Part shown: piece after piece, positions 32,471 through 45,700 of the stretch
Layout of the letters: each line of letters opens with the position of its first letter
How positions within the stretch are numbered: the stretch's first letter is position 1
Source of the DNA: Punica granatum
Taxonomy: Eukaryota; Streptophyta; Magnoliopsida; Myrtales; Lythraceae
Reading direction: 5' to 3'
DNA length: 64,000 bases
Assembly (NCBI RefSeq): GCF_007655135.1
Contig: NC_045133.1
Location: 18,201,845-18,265,844, forward strand
Program-made: the position numbers and the translations under genes
Notes under the pieces: generated by a model
Told to the model about the DNA's origin: nothing
Databases searched by the model: none
What the model saw: the letters and a program-made list of their open reading frames with translations, nothing else

Positions 32471-35400
32471 TTATAAGTAAGTTTTCAAGCATTATAATTC
32501 ACATAGCTTGAGTTTTAATGCATAAAGTCAGTCTTAAACTTGAACCCCTGAGAGCTTGATCTCTTGTTTCTTGAATCCATAGGCGCAGGCTGAGGAAGAA
32601 CTCGATCCTGCGAGCTTCGAAGCGTCGTTAATGAACTCAGCTTTCAGCCTTTTATTATTATTTTTTGAACTCGAGCTTCTTAGGTCCTTCTCAGCCTCCG
32701 GCTGTTTCTCCAGGGTCGAGTTCTTGTGTGTGCAGTTACTGCTCTATGAAATCCACTTCGGAATCCACTTTTCTATAGGATGGGGCTGATTAGTTCGGCG
32801 TGCTTTACTTCCCCAAGCCAGCTGTGGTGAAGTCTGCGACTTGATCATCACTTGTAGAACTAACTTTGCACAAGCCAAATATAATATATTCTCATTATTT
32901 AGCTTACGAAGAAGCCGTGTTAACTCCTCAATGGCCTCTAAAGAGATGTCATCTTCTGGCTTTCGCCTCGAGGAAATTAGCCTCAACTTAGCAGCACCGG
33001 CAAGAATAGGTTTCGTGGTTGGGGAGGGGGTAGTTTTAATGTTAAAGGGCTTCTCTTTATTGCCCCAACTTCCCCCCATTAATGAAGTAGAAAATATTTC
33101 GTACTTGAGACTTGATTTAGTCACACCGATATCGGCATTAGCTTGATCTTCAAAATTAGCTGGAGATGATTATTGCTCAGCTTCTTCTCCAAGTTAGTGC
33201 TAAAAAATAGTGTCATTAATACCATGAGGCTCGAATTCATCGACTCTTAGAAAGAGTCAAGAAGAATTAGCCGCACTCGACTCTTGCGGCGAAATTAGTC
33301 TCGGAGGAACGATCTTGTCTTGTGTTGACAGTCTATGATTGACCGTTTCCTCTTCAATTGGATGTCCCTCACATGGAGGCTGAGTTGAAAGTTCCTCGGT
33401 TGAATTGGTTTGTTGTGGAGGAATCGATTCATTCGCTAACTCGACTTCAAGGGGCTGAGTTAACTCATCCACCCTACCCCCGAGTGTCGACTGTGAGAAT
33501 CTTGACCGACTCCTTCCTTCGATGAAGACGGTGGTGATGCCGGAGCGGATGGAGTTCATACCAGAGGCTGAGATGTAGACAAAGGCTGAGTTGATGCTGG
33601 AAGCTGAGATGTAGACGAAGGTGCTTGGTGAGCTTTTGTTAATTGTTCGCTCGCTGTTGCCTCAAATATCTCCTTCTTTATTTCATCAAAGCTTTGCCTA
33701 AGGTCTTTCCAATCTTCATGAACCTCCTCCATCTTCTGTTGTACAAAGTAATCAAGCAGCTGAGACGTTGACTACGAAGAACAACTTGACGGTGGCACTA
33801 GGTAACTCGTCGATGTTGATGAAGGCAACTGAAATTGAACTTGAGGTAGAGGTGGTGCTTGTTGCACTGGTGGGTGAAGCTGAGTCTACACCGGAGGCTG
33901 AGCCCGTGTTAGAGGGTGAGCTTGGATTGAAGGTTGAGCTTGTGCTGGAGGCTGAGCCACAGCATATGGTGCCGTATACGGCAAGGTATGGGCGAGATAG
34001 GGTTGCATCGAATAGCTCGTCATTGCTTGTGGATAAATCTCCAATGAGATCGAGTAACTAGTCGATAGTGCCGCATAACTAACTGTTTGTGGTTGCAAAT
34101 AATTATAATAACCGGATGATGGCAAATAGTCGGTCGATGGTGACGAATATGTCGACCCATTGAATTGCCAGCTGATGAATAAGGTCAATAAGTATAATTG
34201 GAATTTGACGAAGGCGAATAGTCGGTTGAAGAATATGGTGAATACTAAACACCTTCCATTAAAGTAGCACGACTTTAGTATGTCCCACCTGGCGTGCCAA
34301 ATTGTTGATCACGTCGAAAATCATCGACGAATAGATAACTAGAAAACCAGGTGTGCCAGGGCACCGTCCCAAGAAAATTATTGACACAATACCAGTCGAC
34401 CCCATCGATATAGAGCGTCCTACCACGGTCTCGAGAGTTTGGGGGACTGAATGGTGGCTGGGTTTCAAGTAAATGAAGTAAACGGTTGAATGCGTCTTGG
34501 ACGATCTTGCTGCTCGGGGATTTAGCCATTACGAATTCTCCACTATTTCTTCGTGCTTCGAGTGATCTAAAACCGAATAGGAACGACTCGAAAGCCTTCT
34601 ATTAATATCGACTGAGTCAACTCAAAAAGATTGAGTTGTGAGAAGGTCAACTCGCGTAGTCACACATTGGTCGTTGCCAAGCAAATCCTTTAGAATTCAA
34701 TCACATCTGCTGCTTGTGCCAAGGAGTAGGAAAATTCTGCCTTGGATGACCCAAAACAAGAATAATAAGGCACGACTAATAAAATCGTGCAAGGAATGGT
34801 TCTCCGCCTTTAATGACCGAAAAGAAGAATTTAGGCCGGAACCTAAACTCGATGGAATAGACAGCTCAGAAGCCGATCCTAAGAATGATGCAACCACGAA
34901 CCCCCAAAAGATTTGTAGCGCATGGATCTCGGCCTCGCAAAATCGAGAGAAACCTCACCTAGGTCTGAAAGTCTAAGCTTGGGTGGAAGCCTTTCCTCGC
35001 ATGGAAGCTTGAAAAGCGGTAGAAGGGTAGGCATCGAATGAATGGCAGCTACAAAGAATTAAAGGTGCATGGATATAAAGCACTAGAAAAGTAGATATTG
35101 AAGGTGCGATACTACAATTGAGACGAAAGTAAAGTATTAAAAGAAAAGGTAGAAAAAGTGTAATGCGATTGATGTGCCAAAGGGGGCTACAATGAACTCC
35201 GAATCACGTATTTATAATCGTGAAATCCTAGAGAATATATCGTAATCGAATATGCTTATAAAATATGATATCATAATAAAATTCAAATAGGAAATTGACT
35301 CCCTAATTTACTTAAATTACCTAAAAGATATAAAATCAAAAATCAAACGAGATAACACGAGAACATTGCTTCCTTGCTCCATAAATAATATTCGACTACC

Positions 35401-35640
35401 ACATTCAATTAATTCTACCGCCTCTAGACATGAGATGGATGTCCATACATATATATGCCATATATGTATATATGCATATAAGCATATGTCTTCATATGTG
35501 GCAGTCATTCGGCCTCTCTCATTGACTCTTGGACTTGAGCTCCTGATTGAATTGGCCTATGCAAAAATAAACACGGCCCGTTCCTCCAATCCGATCCAGC
35601 ATGTCCAGAACCCCGAGAAAATTATTAGAATTACGGAATA
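32471..35640 (-). other. Degenerate retroelement-like region on the minus strand
   Basis: Several minus-strand frames are rich in Pro, Gln, Ser and Thr (about 34188-33886 and 33800-33257), followed by a basic segment (33124-32744). One reads YFVQQKMEEVHEDWKDL then RQSFDEIKKEIFEA near 33750, which looks like a coiled-coil gag segment. On the minus strand near 34315 is 'ttggcacgccaggtgggac', resembling leader sequences just inside plant Ty3-type retroelements. I found no LTR pair and no pol domain. It may be a non-autonomous or decayed LTR element. Frames are broken, so I call no gene. Confidence 0.4.
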
Positions 35641-35734
35641 CATATCATGACCAGGCAATCTTTACGAAATATGAAAAATGGGTGAAAAGAATTTGATTAC
35701 CTAAAAACAAAATATCTACTTAAATTAATCGTCG

Positions 35735-36620
35735 CTCATGTGTCAGTTTGGTTCTGTTCTCGAGGTTTTTTAATTACGTTTTGAACTCCTATATATACTA
35801 TGGGTAAAATCCATCCAACTAACGAACCCACTTTTTTGTCCTAATATTTACTATGGTATTTGGATGTCCAATGAGCCTCCACTAATTCAATTTGAGTTGA
35901 ATTGATCTATTAAAGGATAAAATTCTTCCGACGTGGATTTTCTCCATTTCGAACACTTAAATCTAAAATCTTATTTAAAGGATTAAGCGTGAACCATTAG
36001 AACCAACTCATATCGGTAACTAACGCATTTTATTATTTGCATTACATGCCGTGTTTGATTAGTCTGACTTTTAATATTCTAATATGAACATGGAGGGACC
36101 ATTTCCGAGTAAATAAGCTCCTTTATCGTTCATTGACGACCTTTTTTTTTAAAAAAAAGAAAGGAAACAGACGACCAATGACCAAAATACATAGAACAAG
36201 GAAAAGATAAAGAGGGTTTAGAACATCAGGTTGAATTCAGAAACTCTTGATTCCGAGCATGATTGCAATTTTGTTTTGCTTTATATACACTGTGAGGATC
36301 GGATTATTCTACAAGGCCAAATTAGATTTGGCTAGAATAAACTTGGATGATCAAAATATTTTTCACCATAGGAAACACTACAAAGTCGGGATATGATAAT
36401 CCCTACAATATCTCCTAATAGCAGTGAATTTAAGCCGTTTGAAATCGAACCAATAAAATGTACTTCTGACGTGAGCGAGACAACCCTTTCAGCAAGCCAA
36501 TCAGTGCGTTAGTTATCAGTGAGCGTGTTGCACATGCACCACTCAAGAATGCACAAAGTGGGGGTACGAAAATCCTAATCTATAATTTGGGAATTGATAA
36601 CTAAATAAGTATTGAACATC
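35735..36620 (-). repeat. Isolated diverged copy of the chitinase upstream flank repeat
   Basis: Blocks in the same order as upstream of the chitinases: 'gaactcctatat' (35785), 'gtgtttgattagtct' (36050), 'gaccaatgacc' (36172), 'aaggccaaattagat' (36320), 'aataaacttgg' (36338), 'caacccttt' (36481) and 'aattgataac' (36592). It lies outside the gene array with no chitinase coding sequence nearby. Confidence 0.65.
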
Positions 36621-39600
36621 ACATGCAACCAAACCTTAAATGAGGAACTTGCCCCATATTTATCTATCTACATCCTTAAGCTAAAGAGGAGTTATAAAAG
36701 TAGCTCTCCTTTAGCCTCATTATTATGTCGTAAAAAAATAATTCTTTTTGTGTATCCTAATTCTAAAAGTTTAATGAACCTCAACTAATTTAGTTATTAA
36801 AAAATATATATATTTTAAAGTTTCTTACTCTCTACTCTTCTAAGTTACGTAAAGGGAACAATCATCTTGCTTTTGGTTTAAAAATCTCAATTCTACTTCA
36901 TCCCGCTGCACTTCATTCTTTTCTCAATTCAACAACATAATCATTATTTTTTTTATCTTTTTCTCTCATTTAATAATAAATTCTCTATCATTCATTTTCA
37001 TAACCATTTTTATAATCAAGTTTTTAATAATAATTTTCGATTTATTCTTCCATATATATATATATTTTTTTTTCATCCATCCATATATTTGTCAACACTT
37101 GTAACAATTATTTTTTTGACTTTCTTATTTCAAAAATGGAGTAAATAGATTAGCAATTCTACTCTAAAACCAAATACGGCAATATAAAAGTACAATTAAA
37201 GTGTTCCTCTAACTTTTCTTCACATTTTACTTGCCCTTAAAATAGTGATATTACAATTTTACCTGTGTACTCATTTTATATAAACAATCTCAACTCTTTA
37301 AATCATCATACCTTTTAACTAAGGACATATGTCCGCTCCTTAAAAAAAACAAGTAAATGTACTTAGTTTCTTAAAAGGCCCTTGCATAGTTTATGGCTAA
37401 ATAAAATTTACATGTCATTTTTTTTATTGGAAAAATATTTCTTTTAGTGTAAAAATTATAAAAAGAAAACTACAATTTAATTAGACAATCAAATCTAATA
37501 ATTAAATGAGTGTGAATATAATTAATTATCTTAAATGGCATAATAAAATAAATATATAATTTACTATTTCATAGTCGAAGAAAAGAAGAAATGAGATTGA
37601 TGAAATGATGTGATCGTAACCTAAAAGGACACGACTATTAGAAAACCCATATTTACTCCTGCTACATATACCTTCAAGTTTTCCAAAAGACATGGAAAAC
37701 TTTTCATACGTCCCCCTTCTCCCTCTCAAAATTTTCTCCTCAATAGTTCATTGAGATGTCTTAGGAAATTCTTGGTCTTGTCATTTGAAAATCTCATAGT
37801 GATACAAAAAAGCATCTAACCTCTTGTAAAATATCCATTTCATTTAAGTTAATAGGTCATCAATAGAGGATATTTCCGTGTGGTCCTATAGTTACCCAAT
37901 ATCTAACATTCTTCATAGTTTGTACTTTTTTCCTGGTAATATATCATAGGTTTTCCTTATGTTCCGAGATTATTTGATCGTCTCTTGTTTCTCTCTCTTT
38001 CTAATTTTTCTACATATTCTTGATGCTATTTTATTTTTCTTGGGCCACTTGTTTCAATTCTTATGTAATCTCAAGTAGAGAAGAATTTCATTCTTATTCA
38101 CGTCTTTATATGATCTTGAATTACAAATGGCCACTGAAGATAGGTTGATGCAGAGAGAAGTTAAAAATAAATATCTGTATTTAAATACCTTCATCTTAGT
38201 TTTTTATCCTAACTGCACAATTTCATTCAATTTTGTACTCTTTCTTTAGTTTGTTAGGTTAAGCATAGTGAGAAGTTAAAAATGTCCACCGCATGTAGCC
38301 CACCGATGAGCCTCTGCTTCTCAACCTCAAAAAGAAGAAAACAAATGAGAGAATTGGAGCCATGAGACAGGGTTTGGCTGGGATTTGCAGAGAAGAGAGG
38401 AGGATGGGGAGAGAGAAGACAAAGACAGCAATTTTTCTTGAAGAGGTAGGTCACAAAGGAGGGAATAGAGATGAGTTTGTGTTTTTTCTTTCCCTTTTGT
38501 AAAAATATATGTAATGACTGTGTTAATGGAGTGTAATATAAAAGGAAAAATAGTTGGCCCTTGATTTGAGTTGGCAAACTCTCACCAATATTTCTTTACC
38601 ACATGTAAATTTGTGCTGGTGAAGAGGACTACCCAAGGTTTTGTAGTTACATTTTATAATTTTGTCTAACTCCTATATATTACGTCGCTTTTTGAATTTG
38701 TCATGATTATATTTTATGTGACAAAGATATCAGAATAAAAATTGAGAAAAATTATAATTTCACTCACTTTACACTAAAAAGAAGACTAATTATAAATTAA
38801 TTAGTTTTGAACTTATTTCAATTTTTATTTTAGCAAAAAATTAGAATTATAAACAATGAGATGAAACACTTAATTCAATTTCGTTTTTGTTTCATAAAAA
38901 AGAATATTCTGTTTGTTAAAGCCGCAGCATTTATATTTCTTAATACTTCAACGTAGACAAGTTTAAGTCTTCATTGGACTTTGATAATTTAATTAATGTG
39001 CAGTTAAATAGTAAGCCTTCCATTCCATAGATACAATATTCAATTTATGAGCACTACATCTCACGAGATTTTAGTTCAAGTAATTACATGCAAATGAAAG
39101 GAAAGCAAAAAAGACAGATGTTAAAAGTAATTGATGATATAAGAAGTATGATTCAATATTAATATTATTTTATAAATATAATTATATATGTAAATTGACT
39201 TATTTGTCAGTTTTGGTTACAACATTTATTTTTATTCAAATAGAAAATTTTATTAATTGATTTTAATGATCCATTAGTTATTTATATATGCTGATTTGGC
39301 TACACTTAATTTATCAATAAGATAATTGAGCATGTTATATGATTAAATTCTTTAATGAAACTTAAATTATGCATATATTAATGAAACTTAAATTATGTAT
39401 ATATTTTTCAGCATTTTATTAATATGTATTTACCTTGATCGCCAAAAAAAATCACATGCAATGCATGTATAGATAAACTAGTTTAAAGAAAAATTCCTTA
39501 AATAAATAAGGAGAAAAGTATAAAAAATATTTTTCTAGTTTTCCTTTTAATTTCTTTTTTCAATATATTTTCCTTTTGGTTACAAATGAGACTCATAAAC

Positions 39601-40777
39601 TAGAATAGGATATATAGAAAAATTAAAATAAAGGAGCACGGTGAGTCCAACGGGCAAGAATCAAACCTAGGATTTCTTATTCAATATTTTTTTGATAAAA
39701 TCACGATATTCTCATCCTATTGATAAGTGTAATATATATGATTATTTAGGTCTCCATATAACATAATCATCAATCCTAAGTTAAAAGAGCTTATGCCATT
39801 ATAGTTTCATTATTAAGTTGCAGTAATGTGTAAGTTGCAGTAATGTGTCAAAAGAACTGCAATTTAAGCTCCCACAGTTATTGCAAATGGATAGAACGTT
39901 CATACATTTTGTGAGTAGTTTATGAGCTTGTGGATTTGAATCCCTCCCCTTTGGTGAGGCCAACCACATGTGCTTGCACATGAACTATCTTGATTCATGG
40001 ATTTGTGGGTTATTTATGGCCTGGAGTGAATAAAAAAAAGGCCACTACCCTCTTAGTGCATAAAGAGAAAATATGTATTTTTTAATGAACAGTATATAAC
40101 GAGATTACATAAAAATGAACTCGTAATTTATCTTAACACAGGAAAGTCTTCAAAATATTATGTTTTCGATATGTATTACAAAGTATATTAAGCAAAAACT
40201 TGATCCCCCAAAAAAGGGTATTGTTCAAAAGTATGGCCACTGCCAAAAGTCCGATGGTGTAAAGAATTTTCACTAGAAAACGGATTAAAAAGATTTTTAT
40301 TTACTGATCTTAGCTTTTGCCCTTTCGATTGAACACTCCCAAATAAGCCATGGACGAGAGTTATAAGATGTGAAAGAATCACCCGATGACACTGTGAATT
40401 AGAAGCAATAAAATTTACATATGTTATCTTCGACACTGCACAGTAACGCATTTAAAATTACAGGGTTTCCAAACTTTAATTAATAGTTCTAAATATTCGA
40501 AACAAAATTCTATACCGCAGATCTCTGCATCTCTACAAAGCCGATGAGTGAAAAAACCTTACACTACATTGCTCAGAGGGAACCTCTAAATCATGTGGAT
40601 CCCTCAACATCCAAGGGCAAGTCCACACAATCAATGTGGATTAACGCGGCGATTAACTTAAAACCAACTCAGCCCGTATAAGAACACCACTCAACAAATC
40701 GGAACAGCTGTTTCAAACAGGGGGGCCAAGAATAAGCACATCATGCCTCCTCCCGGAGAAATTTTGATAAAAATCTT
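36621..40777. other. AT-rich intergenic DNA
   Basis: I see no gene. The stretch is strongly AT-rich with many short homopolymers. Minor features are a 17-bp direct duplication of 'taagttgcagtaatgtg' near 39815-39848 and a GA-rich patch near 38340-38440. The minus-strand frame at 38254-38577 is low in complexity and has no recognisable domain. The last few hundred bases before 40778 are probably the 3' UTR of DPH2. Confidence 0.6.
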
Positions 40778-42720
40778 CTACTTGCTTCTCTCGTCATCAT
40801 ATCCCGATGCCCTCCCGCTTCTCCCCCTCACAAAAGTCTCCGGAGAAGGATTATGACTCTCCATGTCCAGGCCATGGTAAGATCTCGTTGCAAAGAATTC
40901 AGCCCCTGATTTAGCGATACCCTTGACGACCGAGTTGTGGCTTCTATCATGCAATTGCAGGGTCTTCTGGGTCTCATTTGTCATTGCAAGAACTCCTTCA
41001 GTTTCTTCCGAACCATCATCTGTTAGAGCAGCAAAGCGAGATCATTTGTTGCAGAGAATGCCAAAAGGGAAAAATTTCTTCAGACAGCAGCATTGTCACT
41101 AAGTATTTCTTCTGAGTGGAACGTCAAGGGCTATCAATTTGCATCAGGCTTGGTAATTTATCTGGTTTACTGTAAGATTATATGCAATTCGATATTTTCA
41201 ATGGGCTTTCAGAAGAAACATGTATTGAACAAAAAGTTATCCTTTACTAGAGATGAGAAAAGATAATTCTGCCGAATTAATTTTTGAGGACATAAGATGC
41301 CAGCCTTTTAAAAAAGGAAGAGAACAGGGAATATCGGTTCAGAAAAGAATATCGATAAGATCATTACCATGAACAGTAGATAAAAAAAAGTACCTGCAGA
41401 ATTCTCCTCACATCATCATAACAGAAACATACAGAGGGGAAAAACGAGTACCTTGCAAATTGTGATCTTCCACATAGCCACCCTGAAGAAAGGAAAACCG
41501 AGCTTCTTCCGATGGTTTTGTCCCCTCGACTGGAGACAAATCAATTAAATCTCGGAATTCCATGACATACTCTCCCGTCCACTGGCCTCCACTGAGGAAG
41601 AATGCGTACATAGAGTGAGTGTAGACTCCAGTGAATATAACAAGGAATAATTGTCTTCTACTTAACAAGCATGAATCGCATGCATAGCTTTAAGCTGATC
41701 AACCTACTCCTTGAAATTTGCAAATTTACAAGTCGCCTGTAGTGGAAAAGATAGTGCAGCCTGAGGGTTCTCAATGAAAGGATCTTACATCAATTAAACA
41801 TTATAGAAACAATCCTCTACGGTTTACTGATAAAGGGAGACATCGGTCAAGTTAGAAATAAAATAACATACAAAGAAACATACACTGAAATGTAATAGCT
41901 GTTGCTATATGGTCCACATACACATCTTTGTCCTCTAGTTTAATAAGAAGAAAGACTTTAACAAAAACATATCAGGTGCTGCCATAATTTAAAAGCAAGG
42001 AAACTAGAAATAAGTAGCACGTGATATGCATGGAGATTACCTCTTAAAAGCTAGCATGGCTTCAAATGGCGTTATAACTGGAGCCAAAAACTCTTTGCTG
42101 TCCAACATAGCGGTTTGGGCACATGAGACATATATGAACACATCGCACTGCCACAAAAAAGAATGTGTTATAATGAGACTGCTGATTCCTTCATGGGTTC
42201 AATCCGTTAAAACTCTCTCAGGCAATCTACTGGGAAGTGATAAAATTATTAAAACTATTAAAATTTATTGCAGTGAACCTGTCACTACAATTATGAAAGT
42301 TATTATTTATATTCAGATTCTTACCTCAGGGAAATTGGCAAGTTTTGCAGGATTTGGCCTCCCCATTGCAAGAGTGTATGCCTTTTTCCCAGCTCTTGTT
42401 ACAAGCTCCTTCATTTGATCAATCACATGAAGATAACCAGCTACAATGCAATACACACTCACTGTAAGAGATACATGCTAATATAATTTAAGAAGTAATT
42501 CGTGAGATAAACTGTTAACTGTGTATAAGAAACTCAAGGCTCACACCATCCCTAAGATTTTGAACAGTAGCGGACTGAAAGATGCCAAATAATTCCCTAA
42601 TTACACAGAAAACGATTACACATGATGTTCATGCTCGCGCTTGTCTTTGGTAACAACGGTAAAAATGTTCACTTGGGTCCATCACAGCAGAGAAAGAACA
42701 AGAATTGCATTGCCAACTGT

Positions 42721-42753
<33 letters not shown>

Positions 42754-45700
42754 ATGAAAGAAAAGGCTGAGACGAGAAAGTACTCATTATTAGAACTTTG
42801 ATGGCTAAGAATGACAGTTTCAAGAATACTAATACTTTTGACATATGTTCTATAATTTTGGAGAACTAAGTAAAAAGGCTGCATGGGTTCATAGAGCATC
42901 AGAGAAGGCATCAGAATCAGGACCTTCAAGACTACAAAAGGGGAAACACTAATCTACCTGCTACCAGGCAAATGAAAGGAACTAACAACATTACCCCATC
43001 ACTACTCTCACATCTATACATGTTTTGCGTTTTCAAAAACTCCAAAAATCTACAAACCACACCAAGTGGCCCTTTTAATTCAGTGATATAGCATTCATTT
43101 ATCATGTGATTTTGTTAAAACAGAAGAAAAGGATTTTGAAGATTTAGATTCTTCACATAGCTTAAATTTTATAGAAGCAATATTGAAACAGTTCAGCCCT
43201 CTGACTATCCAACAGTCACATGACAACAAAACTTCCACGAACATGACTATCAAGAATGTAAAGATGCCAAACACACCCTGATGACATTATCATTATCCAT
43301 TACCTAAAATATACAACTCCGAAAAACTATTATGAAGGAAAAAGAAAATAGACTATAGAGGCGAATGTGGCAAGCTCATATTAGTTCATCAGAAAACCTA
43401 CCGACACCAAGAGTACCCACCAAAATCCCAACCATGTTAGCATCCTTAGCTTTCTCCACAAGGAAATATCTGGAAAAAAGTTTAGTATCAGTAACAAAAT
43501 TATGCCAAACACAGATAAATATATAAGGAGGGAAAAAGAGTCAGTTGTCCCAGGAAATTTTGATAGAAGAAGTTGGATGATTATGGAAACTGGAAAAAGA
43601 GCAGATATGATATAATAATTCAACAAAAATACCTGCGCTTCAGAATTCTTCTCTGGCGAGAAAAATCTGTGACTAAGTGATCTTCTGTAGCGTCATATCT
43701 GACTAAGCAAAAACAAACAAATAGTGCTTTAATTTAATACGCAAAAAGAGAATGAGACAATTGTCAATATGCATCTTCATCCAACCTGCAATTAGTAGCA
43801 TCCAAATTTAAAGGTATATCAAAATTTCAACACATAAGTGCACCGACTAAGAAGTGATAAATTACAAATGCACTCTAATAACAAAAATGATGTTTCATAA
43901 TGACTCACCTATTTCGCAACCATTGAATGTGAGAACCACATTTGCAAACGCCGGATTTTCAGGGCCAATCCAAAAAAGTAAGTAATCCTCCATTTTGCTT
44001 CCCAGAGGTAGATTCCAGGTCAAACCTCCAATTCTATAATTATTGATAGTCAATGCAGTCACATCATTGTCTTGACTAGAAAAACCAGAGAGTCCTCCAG
44101 TTACACTGTGGCTATCAGAATTTTCTGATGGATTTATGGATGAACAGATGACATCAGCAACATGAATTTCTAATTTTGATTTGGAGACAATAGACTTGGT
44201 TGCTTCAAGTAATGCTTCTTTTATATCCAATATTACGTGCGTATAGTCCAAACCATAAAGGACCTGCAATCAAGCATTATAAAAATTCCTTTCAGAAGAG
44301 GACTAAAACATCTTAGTGACAATCCAAGAGGAACATTTCAAAGCAATAGCAACATAACTAATTCCTACTGAACATGAATCAATGAGATAAAGATCAACAT
44401 CAATTTGAGACCAACTTAACCTCCTTTGGTGAGTATTGCTTCAGCTATACCAATCACATGGAGGTTTCATAAAGGCACTAATTTCCTTATTCATTAATAT
44501 ATGAAATTGCTTACAGAAAAAGAAAGTTCACATATTAAAATGTTTTTGACAAAGCACTTTGCGAAATTGCTCAATGTTGAGCTATTCCCATTTTCCCCTC
44601 TCCATAAAACGAATGGATGTGCAGTAATGCATCAAAAAGAAACAAGTCGAATCAGAAAGAGCATTCCATCATTCAAAAGGAGCACAAACAGAATATTATC
44701 GTTTTTAACATACCAGAACAGGCTTGCCAGCAGCAGATGCGTAGCTCAGTAGTTTCTCAGCACAGCTGGAAATACTTATAGGAGACTTTCCAAACACAAA
44801 AAATGCTGGAAGTTTTGACGTGCTGCAGAAAAGACAAAAAATTCATTCTTATTATGGAACGATGTGGCGATAAGCTTTTAATGAAGCGCATGAGTGCATA
44901 ATAAGATATGAGTTAGTCTAGCATCATTAAACAAGCAACTCCACTTGTAACCGCAGTTATCCATGGTAAATACATGTGGAAAGACCATGGCATGCTCGGA
45001 TGCACCTAGTGGGGGGAGAGGGATGGAAAAAGAGAAGAGAAAAGGGGATGCAAAGGGAGGAAAAGGAAAGTGCTCTCTCTTATTGATGATCTTAGTAGGA
45101 GAGGAGAGGGGAGGAGAGGTATGGAAGGACGTTGTGCCATTGCTCAACAATGACGATTCTTTGAAGACCTTCCGTTATATTTTAGGGGGGCCAAACTACC
45201 CTATTTGTCATTTCTTGTGAGAATTAGGTTTCCTCTCCCTCCAGAACTGACCAATTCTGAGGCCCAGAAAATAAATGTTGTACAGCTTCCTCTCTTTCTA
45301 TTTCTCTATACCTTCTCTGGCTAAGGATAATATTTCCACTTGGATCCATCTGCTCTAATAAAGTCTAAACAAGACTGTACACAATAAGGGATCCACATAA
45401 TCTCTAAATTAAACTGAACGCATGAAATATTCACCCAGCAGTATACTTTCTGCATATGCTCCAGCTTCACCCTGAAAATCTTCTTGCAGTATGCACATCA
45501 TAGATTTCGATACACACACACACACCCAGGAAGATATAACAAAGTAGGATTAACGTCATGACCTTCCTAGGACTCCAATGCAAAAGATCTTTGCTTTCCT
45601 ATATCAGTGAGCCCCTTGCAATCCAGATTGACCCGACTGAATTTCTTAGCAAGCACAACAGCCTCTTCTAGGGGAATCCGGATACATTTGTAAAAAAAGG

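Noticed and set aside
38254..38577. 107-codon minus-strand frame
   Set aside because: Low complexity, no domain, AT-rich context, no splice or promoter support.
42026..42418. 130-codon plus-strand frame across DPH2 exons 7 and 8
   Set aside because: Antisense shadow spanning two exons and the intron; no domain.
44878..45220. Open frames on both strands in DPH2 intron 2
   Set aside because: They lie within a purine-rich intronic tract; DPH2 phases are complete without them.
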